A stretch of 64,000 nucleotides of DNA, from assembly GCF_038632915.1 (NCBI RefSeq), contig NZ_CP152050.1, positions 1,271,001 through 1,335,000 of the forward strand. Direction: 5' to 3'. Source of the DNA: Paenisporosarcina sp. FSL H8-0542 (GTDB lineage Bacteria; Bacillota; Bacilli; Bacillales_A; Planococcaceae). The notes under the pieces were generated by a model. The model did not search any database. It had not been told where the DNA came from and saw nothing but the letters and a program-made list of their open reading frames with translations. Positions 27,893 to 36,926 of this stretch are shown here, piece after piece; positions within the stretch are counted from its first letter, which is position 1; every line of letters begins with the position of its first letter. The position numbers were made by a program, and so were the translations under genes.

Positions 27893-27930
27893 AGCCCAAC
27901 CATGTCATTTTATGGTTGGGCTATTTTGTG
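27893..27930 (+). terminator. Terminator hairpin
   Basis: AGCCCAACCAT (27893-27903) and ATGGTTGGGCT (27912-27922) form a perfect 11-bp stem, followed by ATTTTGTG. The 108-residue open frame crossing it is therefore unlikely to be a gene. Confidence 0.75.
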
Positions 27931-28205
27931 CTCTGAAAGCTTTCTTTTTTTACATTATCAATGTAGCGTTAACAATAGCTAATAAGTCGAGAAGTAATTC
28001 CACATTACATACCTTAATGTTATGGAGAGTAGAAGCACTTCATCTCACACCAAAACGGTATCCAAATATTTCGACACGAGACGTATTACCTATTATCTAT
28101 TTAGTGGGAACAGTTTGCCTTAAACAACATATTTCAAGCCTAAACTTAATCTACCACGGAATTTCCTCAACAATTGAAAACGTACATTTCCTAGTAAAAC
28201 ATTAG

Positions 28206-28700
28206 CGAATCATCGAAGAAGAATACATTCTAAATAAAAAAATCATCTTTATTTCAAAAAAAGTACTTGACGTGTTTTTCATGTTAAATGGTCAGAAAGG
28301 GCAGCTTTTTTATGACAGTTAAAGCCCTAATTTCTTAAATTCGTACTTGATATAATAAGGTTTGCCTACTATTTAAGTTGCTTGTATTGAATATATTGAT
28401 TGTATAAATACCTACATCAATTTCAAAGGAGGAGTAAAAGTGTGTAGAAAATAATACTGATAAATTATTGTTTCTCGATTTTAATGTAGAAATACGTACA
28501 TGGATCGGTACTCTAATAAGAGAGAAACAAAGAATAAGAAAGAAACAAATAATAAGAGGGGAGACGCTCGCAGGCGAGCTGTTGTTTGTTCGCTAGCGCT
28601 TGTTTGTACGGCTAAACTTTGACATTGTTCAAGTTAGTTCTACTTCTGTTTGGAAAAGGTTAATGGGGGAAATTAACCGAAAGTCTAAGGGCATTCATTA
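28206..28700. other. Non-coding region before the replication-like gene, candidate origin
   Basis: AT-rich with short repeats: AGAAACAAAGAATAAGA (28523-28539) and AGAAACAAATAATAAGA (28541-28557) are direct 17-mers with one difference, and GCTCGC-GGCGAGC (28567-28580) is a small GC hairpin. A ribosome site AAAGGAGG at 28425-28432 is followed only by a four-codon frame. Direct repeats next to an initiator gene resemble iterons, but two copies are weak evidence. Confidence 0.35.
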
Positions 28701-28736
28701 ATGACAAAAAACATTAATGAAAGTGTGGCTATTTAA
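28701..28736 (+). CDS. Possible 11-codon leader overlapping the initiator gene
   Basis: ATG 28701 to TAA 28734 encodes MTKNINESVAI, with TAAGGG upstream. It overlaps the start of the next gene in another frame. It may be a coupling leader, or the real N-terminus of the initiator separated by a one-base change near 28731. Neither can be decided here. Confidence 0.3.
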   Translation: MTKNINESVAI

Positions 28737-29934
28737 ATTGGAAATCAAAAATTTCGTAAAAGTACCAAAGAGTATCTTCAGCTTTGGATCAACTGAAACA
28801 TATATTTATTCTGTAATTGGAAAAGAATCTCTAGTAGATGGGATTGCAACTGTGTACATGCCAAAAATGTTGGAAATGCTTGACCTTTTCAATAGAACGG
28901 AAAACATGAAAAAAATAAAACTTGCATTAACTAATTTAACAATGGGATTAGGAGTCAAACTCTATACTGATTTTAGATTGTCAAAACTTGAAATTAGAGA
29001 AAATATAAAGAGTTCACAACATTATTATATGAAAGTACCAGAGGTTAATAGCCATTTTGTAAAGCTATTTATAGAAGATTTCAATAACATAATGTCTTTG
29101 GACATACCAGAATCGAAGGCAGTTTTACTTCATCAGTATTTGTTTATTATTGGCATGGTTGATGAGAGTGGTAAAGTTAAAAAAATTAGTTATCCGACTA
29201 TAGATCAAATATCTGATGCTATTGGAATTAATAGAAAAACCGTAATGAAATATAATCAGATTCTGCTTGATTTGGAACTAATCTATTACAAAACAGTATC
29301 TGTTAAGGAAAAGTCTTTAAATATATATTCTCGCTGGAGTGATCAAGAAGATGTACTTGAGGCTTGTTCTGAGGTCAGAAAAAAAGGTCGATTCTTTAAG
29401 GAACAAAAGAAGAAAGATGCAATTGCCCCCGAGAGAATATCCCAGGCATCTATCAAAGCTCCGAATCAAAAAGAAGTAATCAATAATGTAGATCCGTCTA
29501 TCCAGTCTGCTCTAGAATTCTTTACTAATGCTGGTTTAGCCTTTCATAAGGGGACTATTGCAAAGTTGAATGAGGCAAGGGAAATCTGTGGAGTAGAGGG
29601 TACAGTGATAGTGATTAAGGATCTAAAATTAATATGCAGTAATAGTATGCCAGAAAATCAATGGGCGGGTTATTTTTCGAATAATATCATCGCAAAAGCA
29701 CATCATCGTAAGGCTCAAGGAGAAGCTCAAAGGAAGGCTAATGCAAAGTTAGATAAAGAACCTAATTTTTCTATTGATTATAAGGAATTGTTATTAGAAC
29801 GTAAAAGAAATCAAAAGGAAATGCAAAAAGACAACATTGGGAACGATCTACTTGAAAAGGATTACTACCGTCACATATCAGAAGAAGAAAAGCCAACAGA
29901 TAAGAACTGGCTGGCTGGATTAGGTTTAGCTTGA
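28717..29934 (+). CDS. Replication initiator-like protein with winged HTH
   Basis: A 405-residue soluble protein. The middle contains a winged-helix region (about 160-200: ISYPTIDQISDAIGINRKTV and MKYNQILLDLELI), as in plasmid and phage initiators or primosomal DnaD-like proteins. The C-terminal half is basic and helical (about 215-400). The N-terminal KVPKSIF segment also resembles plasmid RepA-type proteins. ATG 28717 lacks its own ribosome site, and TTG 28738 is an alternative start. Sitting next to possible iterons suggests a replication role; specific family not established. Confidence 0.55.
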   Translation: MKVWLFKLEIKNFVKVPKSIFSFGSTETYIYSVIGKESLVDGIATVYMPKMLEMLDLFNRTENMKKIKLALTNLTMGLGVKLYTDFRLSKLEIRENIKSSQHYYMKVPEVNSHFVKLFIEDFNNIMSLDIPESKAVLLHQYLFIIGMVDESGKVKKISYPTIDQISDAIGINRKTVMKYNQILLDLELIYYKTVSVKEKSLNIYSRWSDQEDVLEACSEVRKKGRFFKEQKKKDAIAPERISQASIKAPNQKEVINNVDPSIQSALEFFTNAGLAFHKGTIAKLNEAREICGVEGTVIVIKDLKLICSNSMPENQWAGYFSNNIIAKAHHRKAQGEAQRKANAKLDKEPNFSIDYKELLLERKRNQKEMQKDNIGNDLLEKDYYRHISEEEKPTDKNWLAGLGLA

Positions 29935-30037
29935 TAAACTATACTTCAAAATTAAAGTGCGAGTTTAACCATTCGAGTAATAATTTAAAGAAGGATCCAA
30001 TTAGGATGCCTCTTTTGATGCTAGATTAAATCTTGTA

Positions 30038-30066
30038 AGCCCCTAACTCATCAGGGGCTTTTTTTG
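30038..30066 (+). terminator. Terminator after the initiator-like gene
   Basis: AGCCCCT-AACTCATC-AGGGGCT followed by seven T. Confidence 0.85.
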
Positions 30067-30175
30067 CAAAGTTTGGATAAATCAATACAATAAATCTTCT
30101 TCAATTAACAGATTTTCAGTAAGAGAAATAGTGGAGAAATCATGTTCGATTACATACTGGCTTTTAGAAAAAGTA

Positions 30176-31330
30176 TCATTTCTTGCGATAAGCCAACCTA
30201 TTAAGAAGATAATGATTTAGCTCTTGATAAGTGATGTATTTTCTATCTAGATATATTGTTGAATCCTTATACAAGTAATCTATAATAGAAAGCAATTGTT
30301 TTTGATTGGCTGTATCGCAACTAAAACTGTTTCCGTCCTTGTAAAAAGTCAGTTCATTCTCTAAATCAAGCTCTCTTTCCAAGAATACTTTAAGTTCAAT
30401 TGCATATTGCTTTGAATGACAAACATATCCAAGTCTGGTCTCATAACCGTAACCATTTCCTGTTATTCGCTTTCTAAATCTTATATACCCATCTCCTTCA
30501 ATATATCCACGAATAAAGTGTCTCATCAACTGCTTGGGAAGAAATTTTGGGAACTCGAGAACAGAAGTCTTATTCGGAACCACACCTTTGTCGATTAAGT
30601 TGAATACAAATTGTTTGGAATAGATCCTCAATGAGCATACATTTACTACACTTGTATAATTTTTAAACTGGAGTTGCCTTGTTCTATAGGAAAGATTTAT
30701 ATTCCCGTTTAGGACTAGATTGAGTTTATTGAGATGCTCGTAATCAGCAGATTTAATCTCTATTCCAAATTCATGATTTCTAGCATCCTCGTTAACTGAA
30801 ACATACCCGTCAGCATATATAAATCCCAGCCAATATGCCTTCTCTTCGCAATCGATTAACTTGAAATAGTCTTTGTTGTAGTTATATTTTTCAGGCAGCT
30901 TTAACCCAATTCTATTTGCCTTTAATTGAATCGAGTTTTCAGTTCTCCCAAGTGTGAAGGCTAATTCAGATAGTGTTTTAGTTCCAAAGTTGCTTATTAA
31001 AAACTCAATATCATTTTCACTCCAAGCGTTCTTAATATAACCTTTCAGCTTAAGCTGTTTAGCTTTTCCCGCTATACTATCTGTAGTTCTACCTAACATT
31101 TTGGAAATCTCTACAACCGTTGTAATGCCATAGTATTCTTTTAACTTAACTACTTCTTCCTCTGACCATTTTTCCTTTCTGATAGTTCTTGATAATCCCA
31201 TTGAAATGCTTTTCTTCTGAATACTGTCGATACTTCTGTTAAGGGTATTAGAAATTTCTAGATAGCTGTTTATGCCTATATTATTAATTAAATATTCAAC
31301 TTCATGTATTGACCATTTTCCTTTTACCAC
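30176..31330 (-). CDS. LAGLIDADG homing endonuclease with repeated N-terminal HTH units
   Basis: A protein of about 384 residues from GTG 31330 (TTG 31342 is also possible, with GAAGGAAG close by). The N-terminus has three similar units of about 45 residues (KGKWSIHEVEYLINN, KEKWSEEEVVKLKEYYG, KNAWSENDIEFLISNFG), each SANT/GcrA-like with a following helix for DNA contact. The C-terminal half has two LAGLIDADG helices: YWLGFIYADGYV and FIRGYIEGDGYI. It is free-standing, convergent with the initiator-like gene. It probably helps spread the island or a target-linked intron; the target is unknown. Confidence 0.82.
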   Translation of the reverse strand: MVKGKWSIHEVEYLINNIGINSYLEISNTLNRSIDSIQKKSISMGLSRTIRKEKWSEEEVVKLKEYYGITTVVEISKMLGRTTDSIAGKAKQLKLKGYIKNAWSENDIEFLISNFGTKTLSELAFTLGRTENSIQLKANRIGLKLPEKYNYNKDYFKLIDCEEKAYWLGFIYADGYVSVNEDARNHEFGIEIKSADYEHLNKLNLVLNGNINLSYRTRQLQFKNYTSVVNVCSLRIYSKQFVFNLIDKGVVPNKTSVLEFPKFLPKQLMRHFIRGYIEGDGYIRFRKRITGNGYGYETRLGYVCHSKQYAIELKVFLERELDLENELTFYKDGNSFSCDTANQKQLLSIIDYLYKDSTIYLDRKYITYQELNHYLLNRLAYRKK

Positions 31331-31759
31331 AACCCCCACCAACTTCCTTCGATTCCTTCACGATAAACTGTACTTTATTAGAATATCCAAATAAATGGTT
31401 TATTTGCAAAAGTGAAGTGACCAGAAAGTAGGTAACTTGATTTGTAGAGCTATACAAGTTAATTTTAAAAGCAATGTGCTTCAAAAAGTACACTTTCTGC
31501 AACACATTTTGTGAAACTGTGAAAAAGGGTTCGAGTAGTCCCAAAAGTATCGAGTTTGTTTATCAAACATATCATTTTTACGATTGACCTTTTGATATGA
31601 GGCAAAAGTGAATAAAGATTTGATTTTAGCTACCTCTCCTATTGCAATTCTCTATCTATTGTATTAAATGGAATATAGAGGTGTTTTGAAGATAATCAGA
31701 TGTTATAATTACCTGTTCAATCAGAAAAGTTTTACTCATATACAAACTGGAGGAATCTA
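31331..31759. other. Non-coding region with an extended -10 promoter
   Basis: No gene is supported. TGTTATAAT at 31702-31710 is an extended -10 element placed about 50 bases before the phosphoribosyltransferase gene. The rest is AT-rich without clear structure. Confidence 0.4.
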
Positions 31760-33208
31760 ATGAAGTATTCAACCTTAATACAGGATAATTTAGAAGAAAT
31801 TAAAGAAATTGTATCAAATTGGCCAATGAACATCACTTGTGAAGAAGTCTTAAATTGGGTTTTGCAGTTTGATATAGAGGACTATGAAATAGCTTTAAGA
31901 ATAATTAGAAACTTAAATGTATTGGGTTTTGACGATGTCAATGAAGCTGTAAAAATTGCCTTTAGTAAGCTGAATAGAGTAGCTATTAAGGAAGGTTCTC
32001 ACATTACTCAGAGAAATACTGTATATGCCGGGCTTGGCAACGCAGCTAAAAGTGGTTCGATGATAAGCTATCACTTCAGGATTTTAAATGGTATATCCGA
32101 AACCAACTTCATTCATGAATCCCATATAGAGCAGATAAAGAACAAAGAAATTCAAAATATCGTTTTAGTTGATGATGTAGTAGCTAGTGGAGATACTGCA
32201 GTTAAAGAAATAAATAGGCTGAGAGAATCGTTAATAATAATAAATCCAGAAATAAAGGTCTTTCTTTTATCGGTATGTGGTATGAGGAAAGGATTAGACA
32301 GAATAAATGAAGAAGTGGGTGTTAGTTCATTTGCTGCATATGAATATACAGAACTTGATACCATTACTTCTTTCGATTCTCCGTTTTATGAAGGTATTAA
32401 GTTTGACCAAAGAAACGCATTAAAAGAGAAGATAATCGAGTACGGGAAAATTACGTATAAGAGTGGACTTGGGTACAAAGGTATAGGGGCACTTATGGTA
32501 TTTCCATACAATACTCCAAATTGTACATTACCTGTTGTATGGGGAGATGTTAAGGGATGGATCCCATTATTTAAGAGAGCGGGGAGAATAACAGGAATTT
32601 CCTCCGTTTTTGAAAACTTAGACAAAACAGCCAGTGAAAAGGTCAATAGAGCAAAACGGAATAAAAGTATTTCAACAGAACGGACGAAGACTTCTGAACT
32701 AGACTTGTATGTAGAAGGTAAACGAGATGAAGAAATGATTAAATTCTTATCAGATCGTTATAATTTTTCTATTAGGCTTGGTTATGAAAAAGTCAATATT
32801 ATTACTATTGGAGGATTAGTATTCTCCAAAAAGGTTATTGAAGCATTAGAATTTGCAAAAAATGATACTGTTTTAATTAGTGATGCGGATGTTAAGCACC
32901 TAGAAGTGAAGTTTAAAAATAATGGAGTCAGTGCCCCTATTATTTTCTTAAATCCTTCAATAATACAGTTTTTTGATATGAAGGCATCTCTTCAAGCGGA
33001 GGAAATGCTAAAATTGCCCGGTTCTCTTATAAGTATAATCGATGAATATGTGATAAAAGGTGAACTTTCTGATGATTTATTGCATAAGCTCGAACGAAAT
33101 ATATTTAGAAATAAGGAGTTATTTGAAATATTAATTAAAAATGCTCTCAATGAAGATGCAATAAAAAGATTTATTGAGCAATTGGAGGAAGTGCTGAAAC
33201 AAAAGTAA
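31760..33208 (+). CDS. Phosphoribosyltransferase-like/TOPRIM-like fusion, conflict-system candidate
   Basis: A 482-residue protein, ATG with GGAGG six bases upstream. N-terminal helices (1-80) precede a PRTase fold with the PRPP loop NIVLVDDVVASGDTAVKE (about 133-150), as in the PRTase-CE group predicted in biological-conflict systems. The C-terminal third (about 312-400) looks TOPRIM-like: LDLYVEGKRDEEM (conserved E), VNIITIGG, then DTVLISDADVKHLE with the DxD pair. PRTase and TOPRIM in one chain suggests nucleotide or RNA-end chemistry coupled to DNA or RNA cleavage. No partner gene is intact. Domain calls are from motifs and are tentative for TOPRIM. Confidence 0.65.
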   Translation: MKYSTLIQDNLEEIKEIVSNWPMNITCEEVLNWVLQFDIEDYEIALRIIRNLNVLGFDDVNEAVKIAFSKLNRVAIKEGSHITQRNTVYAGLGNAAKSGSMISYHFRILNGISETNFIHESHIEQIKNKEIQNIVLVDDVVASGDTAVKEINRLRESLIIINPEIKVFLLSVCGMRKGLDRINEEVGVSSFAAYEYTELDTITSFDSPFYEGIKFDQRNALKEKIIEYGKITYKSGLGYKGIGALMVFPYNTPNCTLPVVWGDVKGWIPLFKRAGRITGISSVFENLDKTASEKVNRAKRNKSISTERTKTSELDLYVEGKRDEEMIKFLSDRYNFSIRLGYEKVNIITIGGLVFSKKVIEALEFAKNDTVLISDADVKHLEVKFKNNGVSAPIIFLNPSIIQFFDMKASLQAEEMLKLPGSLISIIDEYVIKGELSDDLLHKLERNIFRNKELFEILIKNALNEDAIKRFIEQLEEVLKQK

Positions 33209-33381
33209 TACACTTAATTGGATGTAAAAATGGTAATTGGGAAGTTGTCCATTCTTTATTAATTCCTTCAAGTTTTTCTTTGAAAGGGAAGGTATTTAAT
33301 AAGCAAATACGTGATCAAGGTTACTTGACTATGTTGAGTAAGGTCACTTTTCCGATCAACCATCAATCAACTACGAGATAG
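33205..33381 (+). pseudogene. Truncated downstream ORF of the PRTase gene
   Basis: A frame overlapping the PRTase stop reads VIHLIGCKNGNWEVVHSLLI and on to a TAG at 33379. It has protein-like composition and a ribosome-site-like GGAGGAAG about 20 bases before it, but no good start codon. It may be the beginning of a lost second gene of the system. Low certainty. Confidence 0.35.
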
Positions 33382-33574
33382 GTACCAAGGATACCTAGGA
33401 ATAGCCTAATGCCTAATCATACCGCCCCACGTGAAAAGCTATCTTAAAACCTGCTGAAGAATTAATTGATTGGAATTTGAGATATCTTAGGAACAAAGAG
33501 AAGTAAATCCAATAGTACAGTTCCAAACTATTCAATGGATTACTGAAATGAATAAAAAGTTTGTAACAATGCCA

Positions 33575-33605
33575 GGAGTGTCTCACATTTGGGTGCTCCC
33601 TTTTT
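33575..33605 (+). terminator. Terminator-like hairpin
   Basis: GGAGTGTCT and GGGTGCTCC can pair through several G-U pairs, followed by TTTTT. It is the first strong stop signal after the PRTase unit. Confidence 0.5.
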
Positions 33606-33774
33606 CTTAAATTGAAGCCGACGATAAAATAGGATTTCCACTCGATTGATCAATTCTGAACCAGACCAGCGGCTCCTTTTCATAAATCTCCGAATTCAAT
33701 GAACCCAAAGAAAGGGGCATAGTATTCTCTATACTTCCCTTTGCCTCTTCGTGTTTTCCTCACAACACTTTGTT

Positions 33775-33918
33775 GTTATCGTTAGAGTGTGGTCATTCGG
33801 TAACGTTTGGAAGTAAATAACAAATACAATGGTACCAAGGGATTCCGTATGGTTGTTTAGTTACCGTTTGACTGTTATCGAATTAGTAGTTACTATTTAG
33901 ACAGATAAACAGTAACGG
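33775..33918. promoter_or_regulatory. Candidate res site cluster before the serine recombinase
   Basis: GTTATCG (33775), CGGTAACG (33798-33805), GTTACCG (33860-33866), TGTTATCG (33873-33880), GTTACT and AGTAACGG (33911-33918) are variants of one motif in both orientations. Clusters of such inverted half-sites next to a resolvase gene are typical of res sites, where the enzyme both recombines and represses its gene. Confidence 0.5.
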
Positions 33919-33928
33919 AGGATGTTGT

Positions 33929-34513
33929 ATGAGGAAAATAGCATACATAAGAGTTTCATCTGAAAAACAGAATACTGCACGTCAACGGAAAGCGCTTAAA
34001 GAAGCGGGATGTGAGTCGTTTTACGAAGAGAAAATTAGTGGTAAGAATACAGATCGCCCAGAATTGCAGAGAATGCTATCGGAGATACAAGAAGAAGATA
34101 TAATCATTGTTCATGAAATATCCCGTTTATCTCGTTCAGTAAAAGACTTGATAACCATAGTCGAACAAATACAAGAGAAGGGAGCATCTCTTAAGTCACT
34201 CAATGAGTCATGGTTGGATACTTCAGGTAACAACCCTATGAATGAGTTCTTACTCAATATCTTTGGCAGCTTAGCACAACTTGAACGTGGTTTAACATTA
34301 CAACGTCAACGTGATGGTATCGAGATTGCAAAGAAAGAGGGTAAGTTTAAAGGACGCAAGATAGAGGTTACAGAAGGTGGTAAGAAGTCAGAGAAGGCAA
34401 CACAGGCGGTTGAGTGGCATAAGGAAGGTAAGTCTGTAAGATACATCTGTAAAGCATTATCGATAGGTACTGGAACATTCTATCGGTTATTAGAGCGTGA
34501 AGGTTTACGGTAA
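33929..34513 (+). CDS. Serine recombinase of the resolvase/invertase family
   Basis: A 194-residue small serine recombinase. Catalytic serine is in YIRVSSEKQNTARQ (about residue 10), followed by the RPELQRM and ISRLSRSVKDL motifs with conserved arginines, the long E helix (FGSLAQLERGLTLQRQRDGI) and a C-terminal HTH (EGKSVRYICKALSIGTGTFYRLL). It should resolve dimers or invert DNA at the motif cluster just upstream. ATG has GGAGG eight bases before it. It is complete and stands alone. Confidence 0.93.
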   Translation: MRKIAYIRVSSEKQNTARQRKALKEAGCESFYEEKISGKNTDRPELQRMLSEIQEEDIIIVHEISRLSRSVKDLITIVEQIQEKGASLKSLNESWLDTSGNNPMNEFLLNIFGSLAQLERGLTLQRQRDGIEIAKKEGKFKGRKIEVTEGGKKSEKATQAVEWHKEGKSVRYICKALSIGTGTFYRLLEREGLR

Positions 34514-34634
34514 TGTAATAGATTAGTAATTGAGAATAAGAATTGAAAGATAAAAATTGCAATAAGAGTCAAGATCGAGGAACTAAAAGTTAAGTATTGA
34601 AATTGTATGTCTGAAGAGGATTTGATTTAGAAAG

Positions 34635-35156
34635 GTGGAGATTCCAATTAATCAAGAAGAGATGGTTCTAGTCAGCAAAAAGGATTATGAACTGCTTGAA
34701 AAGTTTAAGGCAGACAAGTTTATAGAAGAAGAGAAGATTAACAAATGGACTGAGAACATGCAGGATAATCTTGCGAAGAATAATTATGCCAGAGGATTCT
34801 TTAAGGGGTTTGACTTGAATAAGATTGACGAAGACTTAGAATGTGTCTATATCCTCTATGGACATGATGATGTCAAAGGACACTATCCAATTGACATAAG
34901 TCAATCAGAAAGACCAAGAAGCCAAGTGAAAGCTAAATTATCTGGACATGATAACATCAAGAAAATACATATTATCCCTGTTAGAAAAGTCATTACAAAG
35001 GATTTGAGTAAGAGAGCAACAAGATCATATATACGAGATATTATCAGTGTTCTTCTACAGAATAAATCTGAAAAGTTAGAATTGTATCCATCTAAGAGTG
35101 GTATCAGTTATAGTAACGGTGATGGATATACATGGGAACAACTAAAAGGGGATTGA
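34635..35156 (+). CDS. Hypothetical protein, uncertain start
   Basis: A 173-residue frame from GTG 34635. The best ribosome site, AAAGGTGGAG (34631-34640), overlaps that GTG, so the true start may be an ATT near 34641-34650 or ATG 34662 (MVLVSKKDYELLEKFK). The N-terminal part resembles a plasmid-type antitoxin or helical linker (VLVSKKDYELLE); the middle is YILYGHDDVKGHYPIDISQS. No family is recognised. Its terminator hairpin is the first element of the structured RNA repeat that follows. Confidence 0.55.
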   Translation: MEIPINQEEMVLVSKKDYELLEKFKADKFIEEEKINKWTENMQDNLAKNNYARGFFKGFDLNKIDEDLECVYILYGHDDVKGHYPIDISQSERPRSQVKAKLSGHDNIKKIHIIPVRKVITKDLSKRATRSYIRDIISVLLQNKSEKLELYPSKSGISYSNGDGYTWEQLKGD

Positions 35157-35164
35157 TATTTGAT

Positions 35165-35588
35165 GGCACTTGCTTAATCTCATGTGTCTTTTGTTATGTC
35201 CAATTATTGTGAAAGTCAGTCTATACTAGGACTCTCAGCCAACTTTAACTGGGTAACTATACACAAATAAATAATTAAAACACTCTCACAGCTAATACCA
35301 AAAGATGCAAGTGGAACTAAGGGGATATAATGGTGTTTATTATTGGTTAGTAAAACCCACATTCTTAATAGCAAAAGACTATAGAATCCTTACACAGCAT
35401 GAAAGTATTGTACCTTTGGCATCAGGTGAGGGGGTAATTCCTACATAATTTGCCCCAGTTCGAAGGGGAATGAGGCTTAGTAGGTATAGGCACACGTCAC
35501 GAGTATTACTCCCATCCGATTAATGGTCACCAAGTCTAGTCTGTAGGAAGAGAAGCAATGAAATATTCATTGCTTCTCTTCTTTTTTA
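35165..35588 (+). ncRNA. Structured non-coding RNA, copy 1, with terminator
   Basis: No coding frame, but a full-length relative lies at 43602-43987. It opens with a hairpin GGCAC...GTGTC and T-run, then a -10 like TATACT (35222-35227), then a transcript of about 350 nt ending in a perfect 15-bp terminator (35548-35580). Proposed stems kept in both copies: GATGC/GCATC (35304, 35419), GGTGA/TCACC (35425, 35527), CCTAC/GTAGG (35440, 35480) and CCCC/GGGG. The CCTAC stem changes to CCCAC/GTGGG in copy 2, a compensatory change. RNA family not identified. Confidence 0.7.
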
Positions 35589-35774
35589 CTTTACTAATAA
35601 AAAGTAGAGTAGTTAGGAACGAAATGAGATAATTGAACTCAAAACATGTTATTTATCAAGAAGACTTTGGTATTTCCTCCAAAAAATTCAGGGATCCCTC
35701 TTCTTCCGAGTTCAACTTCTTTTTTCATTAGAAGAAAAAATCACTAGAACCATGGCCATTTATTGCATGGCGTA

Positions 35775-36596
35775 TTATTTATAAAAATCATCAGCAGCAT
35801 CAATTCTTATCAGTTTGCCCTTAACTTCTATGTCGGTTAGATAAGGAAGCAGTACAAATGGGGATGTCTTAAGTTGACCAAAATTAAATACATTCAAATA
35901 TGCTATAAATTTTGCCAATGTATATTCTTCCCATGGTTCGAAAATCCATCCAGTCCTATTTTTCACTGTTTTATTTGAAATAGTATTTAATTCTGGACAC
36001 TTGTAGTTTGATAAAATACCTTTGTCATGTATAACAATAAAATCAAATTGTTCTTTTAACGGTGTATTGTTTTTCACATAATAATCATGAATTTCATAAA
36101 TTGTCTTATTAATATCTGATTTTGCTTTCATGGTATACAAAAATGTTGGTATTGTGGATGCCCAATCTTTCATGCAATCACTTACATCTTTGTTTGATAA
36201 AGCAGAACTTGAACGTTTAAGTTTCTTAACACTTATTATTTGTTTCAATCCTCGAACGAGTTCAGATGTATCTTGTATATTAGGTTTTACCTCAATAGCC
36301 ACATCTACTCCTTCGGCAAATATTAATTCGAATTTAGCTAACACCTCGGTATGAGGGTGCATTGGATTTAATACAAGACAGTCTAAGGAAGCTGAAGTTT
36401 TATTAAATGAATCAATAATCTTTCCTTTTGTTGTTCTGTAAGGCGTTGGAAAAAATTTTTTTATAAGAGCTTGAAAATGAATTTCTCTAAAATCAGCTAT
36501 TTCTTGTGATGTACCTTTCCCTAGTTTTGATGCCTTTTCAAACTTTTCTTTTAGATCATTAGACTCATAAAGAAGATATTCATTTACTATGTTCAT
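35775..36596 (-). CDS. DUF6602-type nuclease-like protein
   Basis: A 273-residue protein from ATG 36596 on the minus strand (AGAAGGAG upstream). It has a PD-(D/E)XK-like pattern: SASLDCLVLNP (D about 70) and VDVAIEVKPNI (E-x-K about 98-100), as in the DUF6602 family, which often lies in defence islands. The C-terminal part carries helical and beta segments without clear motifs. The downstream RNA copy ends facing it. Nuclease activity is inferred; the target is unknown. Confidence 0.65.
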   Translation of the reverse strand: MNIVNEYLLYESNDLKEKFEKASKLGKGTSQEIADFREIHFQALIKKFFPTPYRTTKGKIIDSFNKTSASLDCLVLNPMHPHTEVLAKFELIFAEGVDVAIEVKPNIQDTSELVRGLKQIISVKKLKRSSSALSNKDVSDCMKDWASTIPTFLYTMKAKSDINKTIYEIHDYYVKNNTPLKEQFDFIVIHDKGILSNYKCPELNTISNKTVKNRTGWIFEPWEEYTLAKFIAYLNVFNFGQLKTSPFVLLPYLTDIEVKGKLIRIDAADDFYK

Positions 36597-36926
36597 GCAC
36601 TCTAAACTCCTTCTCTTTAAATACTGTAAGAAATTCCAACTATGAATTGCAAGAAATAGTCAAAATAATTGTAAACTTTACCACTAAAAAGAAGTGAAAT
36701 AAAGAAAAATTAGTATTTTCAGAGAAAGTTTGTTTAATTTAAGTAATTTCATATTAATAAAATATTGGTTTTAATAAGAAATAGGTAAACATAATCAAGG
36801 ACTACTCTGATATGGATTATTTTGGTATGATATATTGGGTTAATAGAACAAATGAAGTGGTTTTTGCTATTTAGGTGGAACTTACTATCAAATTCTTCCT
36901 AAATACATAGAATTGAGGTGCGTATT
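36597..36926. other. Divergent promoter region, no gene
   Basis: AT-rich DNA between the divergent DUF6602 and RES genes. No open frame and no strong hairpin. It must hold promoters for both genes, but I cannot place them with confidence. Confidence 0.35.

Noticed and set aside
27879-28205. 108-codon open frame
   Set aside because: It runs through a perfect terminator hairpin, has no ribosome site and an unlikely composition.
31302-31544. Minus-strand open frame upstream of the LAGLIDADG gene
   Set aside because: It overlaps the start of that gene in another frame and has no ribosome site or protein-like pattern.
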